Positions 45,310 to 59,053 are shown, numbered from the stretch's first letter. The stretch is 64,000 nucleotides of DNA from Paramacrobiotus metropolitanus (GCF_019649055.1 NW_026570312.1:1-64000); one strand, 5' to 3'. Numbers and translations: made by a program. The notes: generated from the letters alone by a model not told the origin.

Positions 45310-47990
45310 ATGCCTGTTTACGGCGACCAGAATCGTCGCGTCTGCGGCTGGAATACCGTGGACGTTCTCATCGACGGCCACCTGCAGCACGGCGACGTCA
45401 TCAACCTGGCGCAAGGTGGCCTGATCGTCGATTTCCGTTGTGCGACACAGCGCGCGCAGTTTGTCGAATACGGTCGCGCTTTTCATTGCCCCTTCCTGGC
45501 CTACCAGATTCGCAGTTCGGAACCGAATAAGCAAGTACTCCTGCGTCGGTATCCGGACGGTGCCTGGATCTGGTACAGCGGCCATGTTGTCCAGGGAGGA
45601 TTCAGCTGTTTGGATGCTGACATGATGGAAGTGGATATGCCCCAGGGCACTGTCCGCCAACTGGTCCCCGGCGACCAAATACGATCAGAAATGGAATTGG
45701 GCGGGTGGCGCGTGGGGCAGGATGACTTTGTCATCCGCTCCTGCCCCCTGCCGCCTGCATACTGGTCCGGAGCTAGTCAGCTGTGCGGGCAGATATTCAA
45801 GTACCAGTTGAGCCAACGATTCAATGTGCTGTGCACGTCTCTCCTCAGCCAAACACTCCTGTACCTGCAGCGTAACGAAGATACTCCGTTGACATTGGAA
45901 CAAGTGGTAAGTCTTAGATATGTCAACCCAATCTCCGTCGCACTGGGTATTTTTGAATTCCCCTGCAACACTTCCTCGATACTCGAAGTACCCTGCCTTG
46001 CTGTTTCAGACCGTTCACCTAGGTTTCATCACTTTGATGGAAGTGTTTTATGTCGAGAATCCAGTACTGTACGGGCAGGTTTCAGTGCTGCTCCTTTGGC
46101 ACCACTCTTTCCATATTTTCAGATAAATATTACAATTTTTTTAAAGAAAAAAGCTATAAGAAATTTAAAAACTGGGTGGGTTTAATAATAAATATTAATT
46201 TATAACGCGGGGCCGTATGGGCGCCACGCGTATCCTCGACAGCGAACAGCGTGAACCCGGATGACGCTTTATTGCCGAATCTAATGCGCACCGTGGCGCA
46301 ACAACACCGGACTCATGAGGAAGGATTCTGCAGCCAGTGCAACTGTGCTGCAGATCCGTCAAAACAGCGCAGGAATGTGCGGGGTGGAAATCCCCAGAAA
46401 CACCGAATAGCTACCCAGGAGGGCGGGGCGTCCCGCCCTTACAAATTCACAATTTTTTTTTATTTTTTGAGGTACTGATACAAGAATTTCAAAATGATAG
46501 TGTCAGCGAATGGATCTTACTTTAGCTTTTAAGCCGAGATTAAGAGAAAGTCATAACGGCATTAATACCATAGAAATATGCTCAAAGACGGAAAGCCATA
46601 CAAGTGTGTACTGTATATAAATTGCGTTACTGTATATAAAAGGTCAAATATTGCGTTAGTTTTGATTGTTGGAAAGAAATCAGAGGGATAAGAGCAGTTT
46701 GAGAATTCATCAAATAACGACAATATTTCGTTGGTGCTTGCAGAAAGGGGTATTCGACACAGCGAAGGAAGAAGAGCATACCGGGACATCCCAATACATA
46801 CAGAAGATATTCCGGCAGCGGATTAGCACACCTAAGAAAGGACGCAAAAGTTCTGGCGACTGTCGACGCTGCCTACCGCTGCCGACTGAGCTGCTGCTGG
46901 AGATCTTCCGCTCGCTGGACTCCATCGGTCGCATCCGCTGTCGGCGGGTGTGTCGAGTGTGGAACACTCTCCTCACCACCGAAGGATACTTTCCCCATAT
47001 CTGCGTGTCCGTCGGCCACCCGGACGATGGCGTATTAACCAACGCGTGGGTTTGGCATGGTTTTTACTGGGCGGCGTCTTGTTTGCTACAATGCCTCACC
47101 AACCGCACCAGGATGGTGATTATACGGTCGGCAGACATTGAGAGATGCCGAAATTTGGCCGGTCTGATCAACGATATCCTCAAACCGGCGCGGCTACCGA
47201 CGTTGGTGTTCTACGAGTGCGAAATGGGCGATGAAGAAAATTATTTGGACACTGCTGTCGACAAGTTGGTATCGATGTTTGGGGAGTGCTCGGCGTGCGA
47301 CAGGGTATTGTGGAAGAAGTGCGATATCCGCGATCTCTACCTGAAGGCCGATGTAGCCCAGCATTCCTTCTTCGCCCATCCGAAGCAGGAGCTAGAGCGG
47401 GAACTATATGAAGTCTTTGAGAATAATCTAATCCTTGGGAAGCCGCTGAATCGGCCGGCCTTAGCGGCCTCGATTACCGACTGCATCGCTCACAAATCCA
47501 GCGAACTAACGGAAAAACAGATTGTAAAGGTAAGAAGAAGTGAAGGCACGGTACCAACTATTACTTGATCGTTTCAACAAATTTTCAAGAAAATCGGACG
47601 CGTTAGTGATTTACATGCAATGTCTACAACTGTTGTATGTACATGGAGATTGTATTAGATCCCGAATCGACGGAAACGTTTAATAATATTACAGCCCGAA
47701 TCGACTGAAACATTTGCCCAGATGTTGTACCACACATTACACTACATTTCGTTAAGTGTCCATAACACTAACAATGCAGTACTAAATGAAAATTATTGAA
47801 GGGTGATTGTAATTTGCAGGCCCTGAATGAGTACCAGCGTTGGGATCCACGGCTATCCACTGCTTATCGCGGTCGCAAGTGGACGCCGGCTGCGCTGGGC
47901 GATCTGGACGCCAGTAAACTGACCACAACAACGGCGGTAATCTTGAGCGAAGGGATTCTCATGAACGATGATGACGATACCGACGGATGA
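45310..47990 (+). CDS. F-box family gene C, intact three exons
   Basis: Exons 45310-45906, 46744-47529 and 47820-47990 join in frame to 517 aa (donors GTAAGT and GTAAGA; acceptors TTGCAG and TTGCAG). Exon 1 begins MPVYGDQNRRVCGWNTVDV, with LLRRYPDGAWIWYSGH. Exon 2 carries LPTELLLEIFRSLDSIGRIR and RRVCRVWNTLL (F-box, residues about 240-285) and ends SELTEKQIVK. Exon 3 is ALNEYQRWDPRLST then an Asp-rich end. It is the only full copy on the plus strand, divergent from gene B with 550 bp between starts. Intron 1 is 837 bp. No break seen. Confidence 0.87.
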
Positions 47991-49203
47991 TTAATTCGGC
48001 GGAACTGCCACCATGGGATCGCGCTTGACCTTTTCTTAAAATTCTGTCTATTTTGCGAGTTAACCCTTGATTTTCCTGATCAATGCATGTTCTGCGCTGA
48101 ACTGTTAATGTGTTTTCACGTTTCCTGTGTAGTGTGTTCTAGACTGCTAGTAATGATAATCCACTTCGCCGTTTCCAGTTTTCGGAGTTGCTTTTTTGAC
48201 ATACTTAACCCATAATACTGTAATATGTCGTGCGAACTCACTGCCAGTCTCGCATTTCACTGTATCTGTAGATATCGGTAAGCACCACTGCCAAAGTATT
48301 CGATCTTAGAGGTCACCTACTACAGAACTCTGTAGGTTTTCCCATCTAGCGGACAAATAAAAACCAAAAGGTCATACTTCAGAGTCCACCTAACCATGTT
48401 TGATTCAGTGTGTGCAGTAAATCCCTGCCAGAGCAAACCGCGATCTGTACGACAGCTGCTCCGGAGTCCGGACACCGGCCTGCCTGGTAGGCTCAAGTTC
48501 AAGCATAAATAGATACTTATCTCCATGTCACAACTCACTACATGCGGCGTTAGTATAGAATTTGGTGTGCTACGTGGATCACACTCGGCAGTTCATTTCC
48601 GCATAAGTGCCATTTTTCGGAATTCCCTTAGTTAAGACTTCATATGGCTGCACTTCCTCGCGGAGACTACCTAGGGCGCCCTCTGTGACATGCTGAGTCT
48701 AAGCAGGGCGCAATCCGAGGGAAACCGAGAAACGGCTGAAAAGGGCACCGATGGGGGAATCGAACCCCGGCTACGTCGTTAGATCCGTGTAGGCAGTACT
48801 TACAACTGCACCACGGCGCAATACGTTGAAATCATTTACAAGACTTTATCGCTGTACGTGAGCCGGTTCTCTCCTCACATGATGATATAACGGGTACAAA
48901 ATATGTCATGAAATGTGAATTTTTGGGCATGGCGATATAGTGTTTCTAGTAAACCGTGGCGGATGACCTGTTGTGATGGCAAGTTTCAAAACAGATTTTA
49001 ACCGCAGTAAAAACCTCACTTGGCATAGAAACAAATATCGTGAGATTATTAGAATCATCAGGCAACATCGTCGCCAAAAAACATACATCGTTATCGCCAT
49101 TTCCTGTTACCAACTCGCGCTTACGGTACGGAGATGACTGCTAAGTTTCAATAAAGCAAAACAACAGGAACAACAAGTTCGGGCGAAGCGGCCCGCTACA
49201 AAA
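47991..49203. other. Spacer between convergent genes C and D
   Basis: Apart from the tRNA-like sequence at 48.75 kb I see no gene. The short open frame at 48,320-48,538 minus does not resemble any neighbour. Confidence 0.4.
48745..48819 (-). tRNA. tRNA-like sequence, probably a pseudogene
   Basis: The minus strand has a tRNA-type A box (TGGTGCAGTTG), a perfect B box (GGTTCGATTCC), six of seven acceptor-stem pairs, a four-pair D stem and a TTTT run right after. Length is 75 nt. The anticodon arm does not form a good five-pair stem, so no anticodon can be given. It is a decayed tRNA gene or the head of a tRNA-derived SINE. Confidence 0.45.
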
Positions 49204-51790
49204 CTAATCACTATCGTCGCTACTCGTATCCCATGTATCCTGAATCACAATCCCTTCGCTCACAGCGGACGCCGTCAGTGTGGTCAGCTTACTGGCGTCC
49301 AGATCAGCCAGCGTAGCCGTTGTCCATTTGCGGCCGCGGTAGGGGGTGGAGAGGCGCGGATCCACACGCTGGTAATAATTCAACGCCTGAAGAATTTTTC
49401 TTACAGTTATTAAAATAAGAGAGTATCAGGGAACAAATACTTGGAACATCATTCCCGCTCCCCGAACTGAATAAAGGCAACATGCCGTGCATACAACACT
49501 CGATCTACCTTCACAATCTGTTCCCCCGTCAGTTCGCTGGACCGGTGGGCGATGCAGTCGGCAATCGATGTCGCTAAGGCCGGTCGATCCAGCGGCTTCG
49601 TGAGAACAAGATGCTTCTCGAAGACATCCCACAGCTCTCCGTCCAACGCGTCGCCGGGCGTCGTGTTGAATGTATAGTGTTGTATCTCTGCCTTGAGATG
49701 GCGATCACACATGTCGCATTTCTTCCACACAACCCTGTCCACGGCCGAACACTCCACAAAAATGCAAGCCGATGTGTACATGATTCCCCGGATATCGTCG
49801 TGTTCATCGCCGAAATGGCAGCAGTAGAACACCAACATCGGGATCCGGGATGATGTCACAAGAATATCGATGAGAGGGGCCAATTCCACGCATTTGAAAT
49901 CGTGCAGAGACGAGATAATGACCATCTTGGTGTGGCTGCTCAGGCATTTTTGCAAGCCCACCGCCGCCCAGTAGATACCCGGCAAATCAAAAGTCAGCAC
50001 GCCGTAATCCGGATGGCCGCCGGATACGCGCACATCGGGGAAGTTGGCTTCGGTGGTGAGAATGTCATTCCACAGCGGACAGACGCGTCGACAGCGGATG
50101 CGCCCGATAGAGTCCAGCGACTGGAAGATCTCCACCAAAAGCTCAGTCGGCAGTGGAAAAACCTTTCGAGCACCGTCGGAAATTTTCCTGTGCTCATCCG
50201 CTGGGTTAGCCCGCTGACGGAGTAGCACGTGCAGTAAGCCGGTATCCGTCGGGGGGCTACCGCTCTCCTCCACTGTCTTAGCCCGGTCGTAAACTCCTTC
50301 CTACAAGACGTTGTCAATGTCCACCAGATTCACCAAATTTCACAGTTAAAATTCAAACAATAAAAAGCGGAAATGTTAGCGACTGAAACCAAAGCAACAG
50401 TTCATGGTTGTATAACACAGCCGTCAAAGCGGATGTCTCTCTTTGATAGAAGGCTTGAATGATAGTATTCTTCGCTTTTTATCGTAATATCCAAGTGAGA
50501 GATTCCTCAATGAGATAGCCGCTCACTTATTGCGCATACGTACAGCTGGGTGACCGGAATATGAAACCATACACAAAGTGACCGGAATACGAGAAAAAGC
50601 GAAGTACTAAAAAATCTGAGGGCTAGTTTTCATAAGAAGAGAAAGTAACGACAGATTCGGTTAACAAAGCAAAATTAAGGGAGCTTGAAAATTTGGGGCG
50701 GGGAGCTTGAAAACCGCCGAGGGTGAGGCAAGATTTAGAAATTTTCCTGGAAGCTAACTAAAGTACTTCACAAGGAAATTATCCTGAGCGCAGAAAATCA
50801 AAATATACAGTAGACTGAGATTGAGTAGAGTATAATGACATGCTTCCAAAACACACAATGTGTGTTTTGGAAGCACATTTTTAATGTCATTGAAAACCGG
50901 GAAATTGTTTTAAATTATCCCAAACCTTCCTGGCGGCTCGCCCTTCCCTTCCCCTTAGCATCTAGTCTCTGCCGAAATTCTAATTTCACAACCTTTGAGC
51001 TATCATGCGCCTTACGTATACTTAACCAAAAGCGAAATTGCCGCAATTTCCGAATTAAATCCTACCAAATTCACTGACACCCCACCCCTTGTGGTTTCAA
51101 GTAATTTGTAAGTAATAAGTAAGTAATTTGGGAAACTAACGGCGTTTAATGCGGAATCTACCGAATGCCAATGAAAATGGGTGGAGGAAGACATACCACT
51201 TGGGCAAATGTTAATGGCGTGTCCTTCTCAGGCTGCAGATAGAGGACCGTCTGGTTGAGTAACGAAGTGCACACCACATGGAGCCAGCTCAATCCGCATT
51301 TGAAGATCTCCCGGCGCAGCTGGGAACCGTCGGACCAAAACCCGCCCGGCAGAGGGCACGAGCGAATAACGAAGTGATCCTGGCCAACGCACAGCTTCTC
51401 CAGAACCGCGTCCGAGGGCGCTGTGCGTAGTTGATGAAGGGGGACCACCTGGCGGACGGTACCCTCGGGCAGCTGCATATCCAGTAGTTGCGCATCATCG
51501 CTGCTGAAGCGTAACCGCTCCACCACACGCCCGGGATACCAAATCCAGGCACCGTCCGGATAGCGGCGCAGCAGTGCCTGCTTGTCTGGTTTCAGGTTGT
51601 GTTTCGTGAAGGGGCAGTGAAAAACCAGTCCGTATGCGACAAAGTGCGCGCGCTGGCTGGCACAGTGGAAATCGACGATCAGGCCGCCTGGCGCCACGTT
51701 GATGACGTCGCCATGCTGCAGGTGTCCGTCGATGCGGACGTCCACGGCATTCCATCCGTAGACCCAACCCTCCTCACCGTACACTGGCAT
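49204..51790 (-). CDS. F-box family gene D, intact three exons
   Basis: Exons 51790-51197, 50300-49509 and 49386-49204 join in frame to about 522 aa (donors GTATGT and GTAGAT; acceptors TTGTAG and CTTCAG). Exon 1 starts MPVYGEEGWVYGWNAVDV and has LLRRYPDGAWIWYPGRVVE. Exon 2 has LPTELLVEIFQSLDSIGRIR and RRVCPLWNDIL, and differs from genes A-C by a longer N-terminal linker and Asp-rich GDEHDDIRG. With E and F it forms a subgroup (LVEIFQSLDS rather than LLEVFRSLDS). Exon 3 is ALNYYQRVDPRLST with an acidic tail. No break is seen. Confidence 0.86.
50841..50875. repeat. Perfect 17-bp palindrome
   Basis: TGCTTCCAAAACACACA is followed, after one A, by its exact reverse complement. AATGACA just before and TGTCATT shortly after extend the symmetry imperfectly. 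It lies in intron 1 of gene D. Confidence 0.75.
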
Positions 51791-51895
51791 CGTGGTGTTC
51801 GTGCCGTCGTGCGTGAATTGCGCTTTAGTTGTGCTGATACGAAATCTCGGCTGTGTTGCCAATCGTTCGAAACGGATTTGAAATTGAGAAGCTGA

Positions 51896-53617
51896 ATCTC
51901 TCTACTAAAAACCAGACGATTACAAATGTGCAGATGAAAAAATCCTGATATTTGATATTTATCACAAATTCACAATACTGGGAAGATTCAAAGAGCCCAC
52001 TGCTTTATAGGTAAACCGAAAGTGCAGCGACATCATTTTGGATGGAGTTTCTTTTACTGTACAGGCTGCCGTCGCATGGCGGTTCGCACTAAGAAAATTT
52101 GAGATCAATGACGTTTGCTTTCTGTCGCATGGTCTTCCGCCCTTAGTCGACATTTGTAGTTCAGACTCAGAGAGTGATATACCGGTATCACGGGCCGTCG
52201 GGCGGTATGTGATATTCTTTGGCTCCGTGCATTATAGATATTGATAAATTTATGTCTTTTGCTCGTTGTGTTACCTCTGGGCTCTAACAGCAACACTCCG
52301 CCTGCAAATGTACTAACCATACGAATCTGGATGGAGGTCGGCTGTGGGAAGAATTCTTTCGCGCGTGGTTGCCCTGTAACGGCTGTAGTAAGGTTTCCTT
52401 CCGTGAGTTAAAAGGTTGCTCGCAACACAGCCGTAGTGATTCACTTAACTACAGCCAAACTAAAACGCAGCCGAAGTGTGAAGTATTGTATAAGTAATAC
52501 TTTAATAGTTAATTAATACTACATAATTAATGTTGTGAACAGTAACTGCGCAGCAGGTAGAATGACAGAAAGTACGGCAGAAGGAAGTAAGGAGTAAACC
52601 AGTAGTTGCTTGGAAAGCAACGTACACGACACGAAGAAAAGCTGTAGAAGACGGTTCTCCGTAAACTCTGAGTTTTTTGTTGTTTCTAAAGTATTTTATT
52701 TGTGACAACGCAATAAAGTGTTCGAAGTTCCTAGTAGGAGCTAGAACTTCCTAGTCCTACTTCCTACTCACTAGTAAAACATAGCAGAATGGCATCTTGT
52801 TATAGCAATATACAAAGAAACTCCTCAGCCTCTTAAATTTCACCTTCCTACAACATTCACCCCTTTTGCTGCATGCATGAGGCTGGGAACCAAAGCGTCC
52901 GGTAGACTATAACACAGGGACAGTTGTCTGGATAACATTCAACCCTTTACAGCTATAACATACACCTTTTATGGAACTGGTAACAGCTTTACCAGCTTAT
53001 TCAACCCCTGCGTAACGTACGGTCGGCTAGGATGGTGAAAAACAACCATTTTGATGTCTCTAAAACAAAGTTCCGGCATCTGTTTTTAACCTGTTTATTA
53101 CCGGATCCTCCACTCCAAGCATACAAAAAGGCAGCAAAACCAACATTCAGACCGAATAATGCCCATACTCTGATATTTTGTAAATTTTTTGGTTAAGTAA
53201 CCCCCGAGAGGGCTGTGCCCCTGAGTTCCTGAGGGCAGTGCCCCTGGGGGCAGTGCTTCTGTATAACATACACCCCTCTACAACATACACCCTCCGTTCC
53301 AGGCTTTCTGAATATTACAAAGAAGTTTCACTGTACGGTACAACTGTACAAGTACAGATATATTGTACTACTCCCCGTCGACAAGCTGAGCCAAACGTAA
53401 CAAATGCGTTTACTACAATCAGCCCTAACAAAGAAAAGATTATCGTGAGGTCATCAGAAACATTTGGCAACATTATCGGAAAACATCATGATCGCCACCA
53501 TCATTCCACTATCATACAATACACTCGCAGTTACAGTACGCAGACAACTTTTAATAAAACAAATCTGCGAGAGAAACAATCTCGAGATACTTCCATTGCG
53601 GCCCAATAACTAACTAA
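51896..53617. other. Spacer with sequence shared with the gene E upstream region
   Basis: Segments at 52,007-52,095 and about 52,370-52,405 are similar to 60,170-60,270 and about 60,585-60,620, upstream of gene E. The 5' flanks of D and E therefore come from one duplication. A segment at 53,215-53,340 (ATAACATACACCCC, CAGTGAAACTTC end on the minus strand) is shared with the MITE-like sequence at 22.9 kb. No gene seen. Confidence 0.45.
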
Positions 53618-54659
53618 TCAGTAAGCACTATCATCGCTATTGGTATCCTCACTATCCAGGATGTCAATCCCTTCGCTGAAGACTGCTGCCGTCATTGTGG
53701 TCAACTTCCTGGTGTCCAGATCTCCAATCAAAGCCACCGTCCACCAGCGATCGCGGTAATGAGTGGACAGGCGCGGATCGACACGCTGGTACTCATTCAA
53801 CGCCTGCAAAATCACAATCATCAATGGATAATCAAAAGCATTTATTTGGCCGGGCCCGCTCTGAGTGAACTGTTGCATTTCATGGGCCATAAAATTCGAG
53901 ACTTAACTGCAGCAGCGCGTTCTACTGCTTTCCTTAAGCAGTGTTTTAGTCCCGCCGTTGTTAAGGAAATGCGGCGGCTGTTTCGAGCACGTTACATTTT
54001 AACCCAAGAGAAGATAGAGATTTTGGTTGTTTTTTAATGTTCAATTTGGACTATCAAGAAGTGTACCGGCGCCTGCAATCATTGTTTTCTGGGCGGCTTG
54101 TGCCCATTAAATTTCTTATCAGAAGAACTAAATCCATATTGTGAATATACCCAGGTTGCAAAAAAATGTCCAAATTTGTGAAAATTAATAAGGTCAATGG
54201 ACTAACCTTCACAATCCGTTCTTGCGTAAGTTCGCAACGATGAGCGATGCAGTCGGCAATCGATGTCGCTAAATCCGGGCAATCTAGCGGCTTCGTCAGG
54301 ACCAGATGCTCCTCAAAGACATCCCACAGCCCACTCTCCAACTCGTCCCCGACAGGGCAGTGAAGGAGTACTGCGCTACCGCGGCCTTCACCTTCAAATT
54401 GCGATCATACATGTCGCAGTCCCTCCACACCACCCGCTCGAACGTTGACCCCGCGCCGAACGTTCTAACCGCGTTCTTCATGACACCGCGGATACCGTCG
54501 AATTCGTCGCCCAACCCGCAGTCGTAAAACACCACCAAGGGTATCTTGGTCGGTCCGCGGAGCATACCGATAAAAGCGGCCAGTTCCACGCATTTATATA
54601 ATCCGGAAGACATGATAATCACCATTTTGGTGCGGGTGCTGAGATACCTGACAATGGAA

Positions 54660-54950
54660 GCACAGGGATTCACACGGTTGTGACTCGCTTTGCAAATGAT
54701 TTGAAATGAAATTAGAAATAGGGAAAAAAGAATTTTTAAAATTATTTTCCGAAGATTTTGTACATCGTGATGATCGTGTCGCGTATTTTTACATCTTTTT
54801 AACAGTTTCTTTCCAACGAATTTTATCTGAGAGGATGGCATGAGCCACGGTAGTTGGACGATCGATAGAGTGACTGTGAAAGTTGAATCTTTTGATTTCG
54901 AAACGATCTGATTTGAAGCAGGGAATATGAACCGCTGGAAGTGGTGATTC
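54660..54950. other. Approximately 290-bp foreign insert in exon 2 of gene E
   Basis: The F-box family sequence is interrupted here and resumes on the other side. The insert is AT-rich, has no clear inverted ends and no coding signal. I could not identify it. Confidence 0.55.
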
Positions 54951-55942
54951 CAACCCTACCCGCTCAAGCAAGCCGCTGCCCAGTAGATACCCGCACACGA
55001 AAACGTCAGAACACCATAATCCGGACGGTCGCTAGATACTCGCACATTGGGAAAATATCCGTCCCTGGAGAGGTGGCGTTCCATAATAGACACACACGCC
55101 GACAGCGGATTCGTTCGTTAGAGTCCATCGACTGGAACACCTCCACCAGCAGCTCAGCCGGCAGCGGTAGACTAACTAGCCCAGCTCCACCGGAAATCTT
55201 TCGCTGTTTATCAGCTGGATCCGTCCGCTGACGGAGCAGCAACTGCAGTAACGCCGTATCGTCAGCGGGTCCACCGCTTTCCTCGTCTCTCTTTGCCAGG
55301 TTGTATATGCCGTCCTACGTGGAGGATTAATACAAGGTAGACAGTGTTCGGTTCAGCTCACAACTTCTGTCGAATTATATTTCAAAGTTCCAGGTTGTCA
55401 GAAAATAATGATATTACCAATATAATTTACACTCATAATGTGTCATCTCCTTGTGAACTATGACCATTGTCTTACTACCTGATCTATGAGTGTAAAAAGC
55501 ACCCAGGTCACCAATTCCCTTGTTTAGCAGATGTTTAGGTGCAGTAACTTACTAATATCATGAATGTACTGTGCGGTATATCAGCAACCAGCTTGTATAC
55601 TCGTAACGTTGAAAAACAGAACGGACACCAGTGTGTGCGACGCTTCCGGTTTCTGTTCCCGTGACCACGATAATCTCATAATATAAATTCAAACACAGGT
55701 AAACCATTTTCAAAAAATAACCCAGCTCCGAGCATTTGAAACGGTTTTAATGAAACCGTTAGTTTTAGTAATTATTTGTCAAACGTTCGGAGGTGGAAAA
55801 ATGATCAACTTAAAACAGTGACGTTATATAAAATTCAGCGGAAATAAGCAACTGCTAAAAAATAACGATATGTCCCAGACTATTGTATTATTGATCTTGT
55901 GCCGTAATAATAATAATTAGCCCAATTAATTTCTATGTGTGT

Positions 55943-58900
55943 TAGTGCCCTGCAACGGAGTAGAAACTAGAAAACTTAGTCCACTCCTATCGGAACTTAT
56001 AAATATTTTACCAAATCCAATCCGACTCCGAATTTTAAAAATCTTACTCCGACCACTCCGATCCGTAAATATTTTCTACCATCCGAATCCACTCCGCTCC
56101 ACTCCGAAAAACTTTATTAAATTTATTTACTAAACTCGGGAAAGTCTTCTGTAACACCAGCCGACGCATCAGCGTAGTAACTCTTTAAGAAAAGTAAATC
56201 ATCAACTTTTTCCGGCTTAAGACTATTACGACGATCATCTATAATGAACCCAGCTAAACTAAACGTTCGTTCACAAGCAGTACTTGTCGCCGGTACAGCA
56301 AGAATCTGCTTGGCCAGTTTCGACATTCTGGGCAGTTCGGTCTCTTTGTTCTTCCAAAAATCAAGTATCCATCTTTCATCGTCGTCAGCTGAACTTGGTG
56401 GCACGGATGTCTTTAAGTATAATCCAATTTCGTCGTCTTCTTGATCAGGTACTAAATCATCTTCGAAGTCAGCAAACGTGCTTGCTCTACTTGTAGTCGG
56501 TTTTTTAGAATGCAAGCTGCTTAAACCAGAACCCATCACAGGCAGTAACGCTTTCACGCGTGCATGTACGGCTCTTTTTTCCGCTTCGGTTAACATTTTC
56601 TACGTGCGCATTCGAGGATTCAGAAAAGCCGCAATCTGATGAATGTACACGATCACAAATTTTTCTCGTAGGTAACGCAACATCATCTTTCGCAAGGCCG
56701 AAATTGCTGGCGCTTCATCATCATTAGCAGCTGCCATATAAAAGCTTTCCAGCTTTTTTCGCCAAGGGAGTACCAAATGCATAGTGGGAAATTTGCTCGC
56801 TGACAGTTCTGCAGTCGCTTGTTCGACCGGTCTTAAAAGCTCAAATAACTGCTCTAAAAATTCACGCGGTTCTGGCAGCATTTCATTCTCCTTTCGCTCG
56901 CCCAACAAAACCTGCAAAATTATACAATCGTTAGACAATCACAGTGCATCCTGGCGGACATACGACATTGTCAGTATACTGTGATTGGAAAAATGACTGT
57001 ACGAGTCCGCAATCGTCAATGATAAAGTTTTGTTACGTATTTGTATTTATAAACCACGACATCGTTGTTAAGTTTAAGTACTTACAGTACGAGTCGTATT
57101 CATTACTAAAAAGCGCTCGTAGTTGTCTTACTTAGATGAAGCAGATTACAATTATAAATCGTTGCGCAAGTTGGGTTGTCGTGTAGTTAAGAAAACATTT
57201 TCTTACTTGAATCTCGTCGTACACAGAAAGCAAGGAGTCCAGCATGTCAATAACAGTGTTCCAACGTGTATCAACCTCCTGTTTCACTTTACGGGGCAGC
57301 ATGTGTTGCAGTGTAGTGGCTTTGATGTGTCGAACAAGAGCTTTGGACGTTTGCAGAACTTCGTTGACCATCTGGTGCTCTTCCGGCATATTTTTCACAG
57401 CGTTCTTGGATACCCGATTGAGCAAGTGTCCAGCGCATCGCACCCTTGAAAGGGTAGGGTAGTTTGCCAGTTTAAGTGCAGCGACCATGTTCGCCCCAGC
57501 GTCGATGACAAACGTCACTTCACTGCAGTCGCTTTCTTTAAGGCCTAATAGTGCAAGCTTCTCCGATAAAAACTTTCTCACATCTATGGCAGTCTTTCGG
57601 ACCGACGGATCATAGCACGAAACGAAAACAACATACTCCATTAGGTTCCAATCGGAGATATAGTGAACTGCCATTCCCATATAATGCACGCTGTTGCAGG
57701 GATCCGTCAAAAAATCAAAAGACACGGCTCCACCATCAGTGCGCAGAATTTCAGCTATTTTTGGAAATAAGGCTGCTCTCAACTTTTTTGCAGTGCTCTC
57801 TACATTTCGGCTCACGGTCGTTGGATGTAGCAAAAGTTCGGCTGCAGAACCTTTCCGTACTGGTCGCCGATGTCAATGGCTGTTTGAATAAGTCGAATAA
57901 ACCCGTTCCCTTTCACAGACTCAAACGACCGCATGTCCTGCAAAAAATACATGAAAACTTGTCAGTAATTGTATCATCAATTGGCCATGATAAAATTGGC
58001 GTTAAGTATGCAGAAATCAATAAAATATAAAATTCTAACTGAATAAATTTAAAAATAATTTAAGTTTGTACACAATGTACAGAGCGCAAAATCAAATTAA
58101 ATTAAAATTTTGAACCGTTTCGTTTCTTACCTCTGCAACAAAACGAACGCAGCTTTCCGTGACCACTGTCTTCGCAGTAACAGAAACAACTGGAGCTTTT
58201 CCACTTTGAACGAAGGAAGTGATTTTTGGTTGGCTCTTCACAGCAACTGGCCTGCAGGAGTCCTTGATGTGGCTGGATAAATGGGAAGTGCCGTTTCGCG
58301 AGATGTGCTTGAAAACCTCTTTGCACGAGCCACAGTATACGTATGGTAAAATATCGCCAGATCCAACTTCATGGATTTCCATAAAATGTTCCCACACCTG
58401 CGAACGTCTGCTGGCCCCGGTGGCCTGCACCTTCGACAAGGTGCCACCGTCCAAACCAGTTACTACATCTTCGCGTTTATACACTTTCTCCGAAAAGGAA
58501 TGCAAACGTTTTTTGCCTGAACTAGTCTTAGGTGCTGAAGCATCTTCGTCGCTGGAAATCTCGATCGCATCTTCTGACATCGCGAATTACAAAAATAAAA
58601 AGCTTCTGTTGCAGAAATTGATGAAAACAACTACATACTTGGTATTTGTTTTAGCAGTTTTTGACACTTGACTTGAATAAATGCGCGCAGTGCCGCGCAC
58701 ATGCGACGCGGCAACCATGGCGTGCGCGCGCGTCGGTAATCTTCGGGTGAGGGTGGTAGCGCTTTACGGTGAATAAGTACTGTACTTCCGCTCTTACTGC
58801 TTATTGTTTGCTACATAACGCCACGCATGGGGAGCACGCAATAATCACAGACAAAACAAATTTTTAAAAATTTAAATAATAATTACGGATAATTCGGATT

Positions 58901-59053
58901 CACAACTGCATCCGAAACCGGTCCATTTAGAACGGCCTAATCTCCGAAACCACTCCTAATCCGAAGTTTGTTAACGAAAACCCGTCCAAACCGCTCCGAA
59001 AATCGGAGTGGATGCGGAGCGGTTCGGATTTACCAATCCGTTGCAGGGCTCTA
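55943..59053 (-). mobile_element. 3.1-kb hAT transposon with 8-bp target duplication
   Basis: The ends are TAGTGCCCTGCAACGGA on the left and, read inward, TAGAGCCCTGCAACGGA on the right. ATGTGTGT is duplicated exactly on both sides (55,935-55,942 and 59,054-59,061). It contains one hAT transposase gene on the minus strand. It inserted into intron 1 of F-box pseudogene E. Ends and duplication are seen directly. Confidence 0.92.
56123..58580 (-). pseudogene. hAT transposase, BED finger, with premature stop and frameshift
   Basis: Exons 58580-58131, 57937-57207 and 56911-56123. Exon 1 carries a BED zinc finger (SQVWEHFMEI, YVYCGSCKEVF, HLSSHIKDSC). Exon 2 has LLHPTTVSRNVEST, FDFLTDPCNSVHYMG and FVIDAGANMVAAL, the catalytic core. 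Exon 3 ends with the dimerisation region ILAVPATSTACERTFSLAG. The frame slips by one base near 57,870, and an in-frame TAG at 56,600-56,602 stops the protein before the dimerisation region. hAT enzymes cut and paste DNA and leave 8-bp duplications, as seen here. This copy should no longer make full transposase. Confidence 0.85.
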
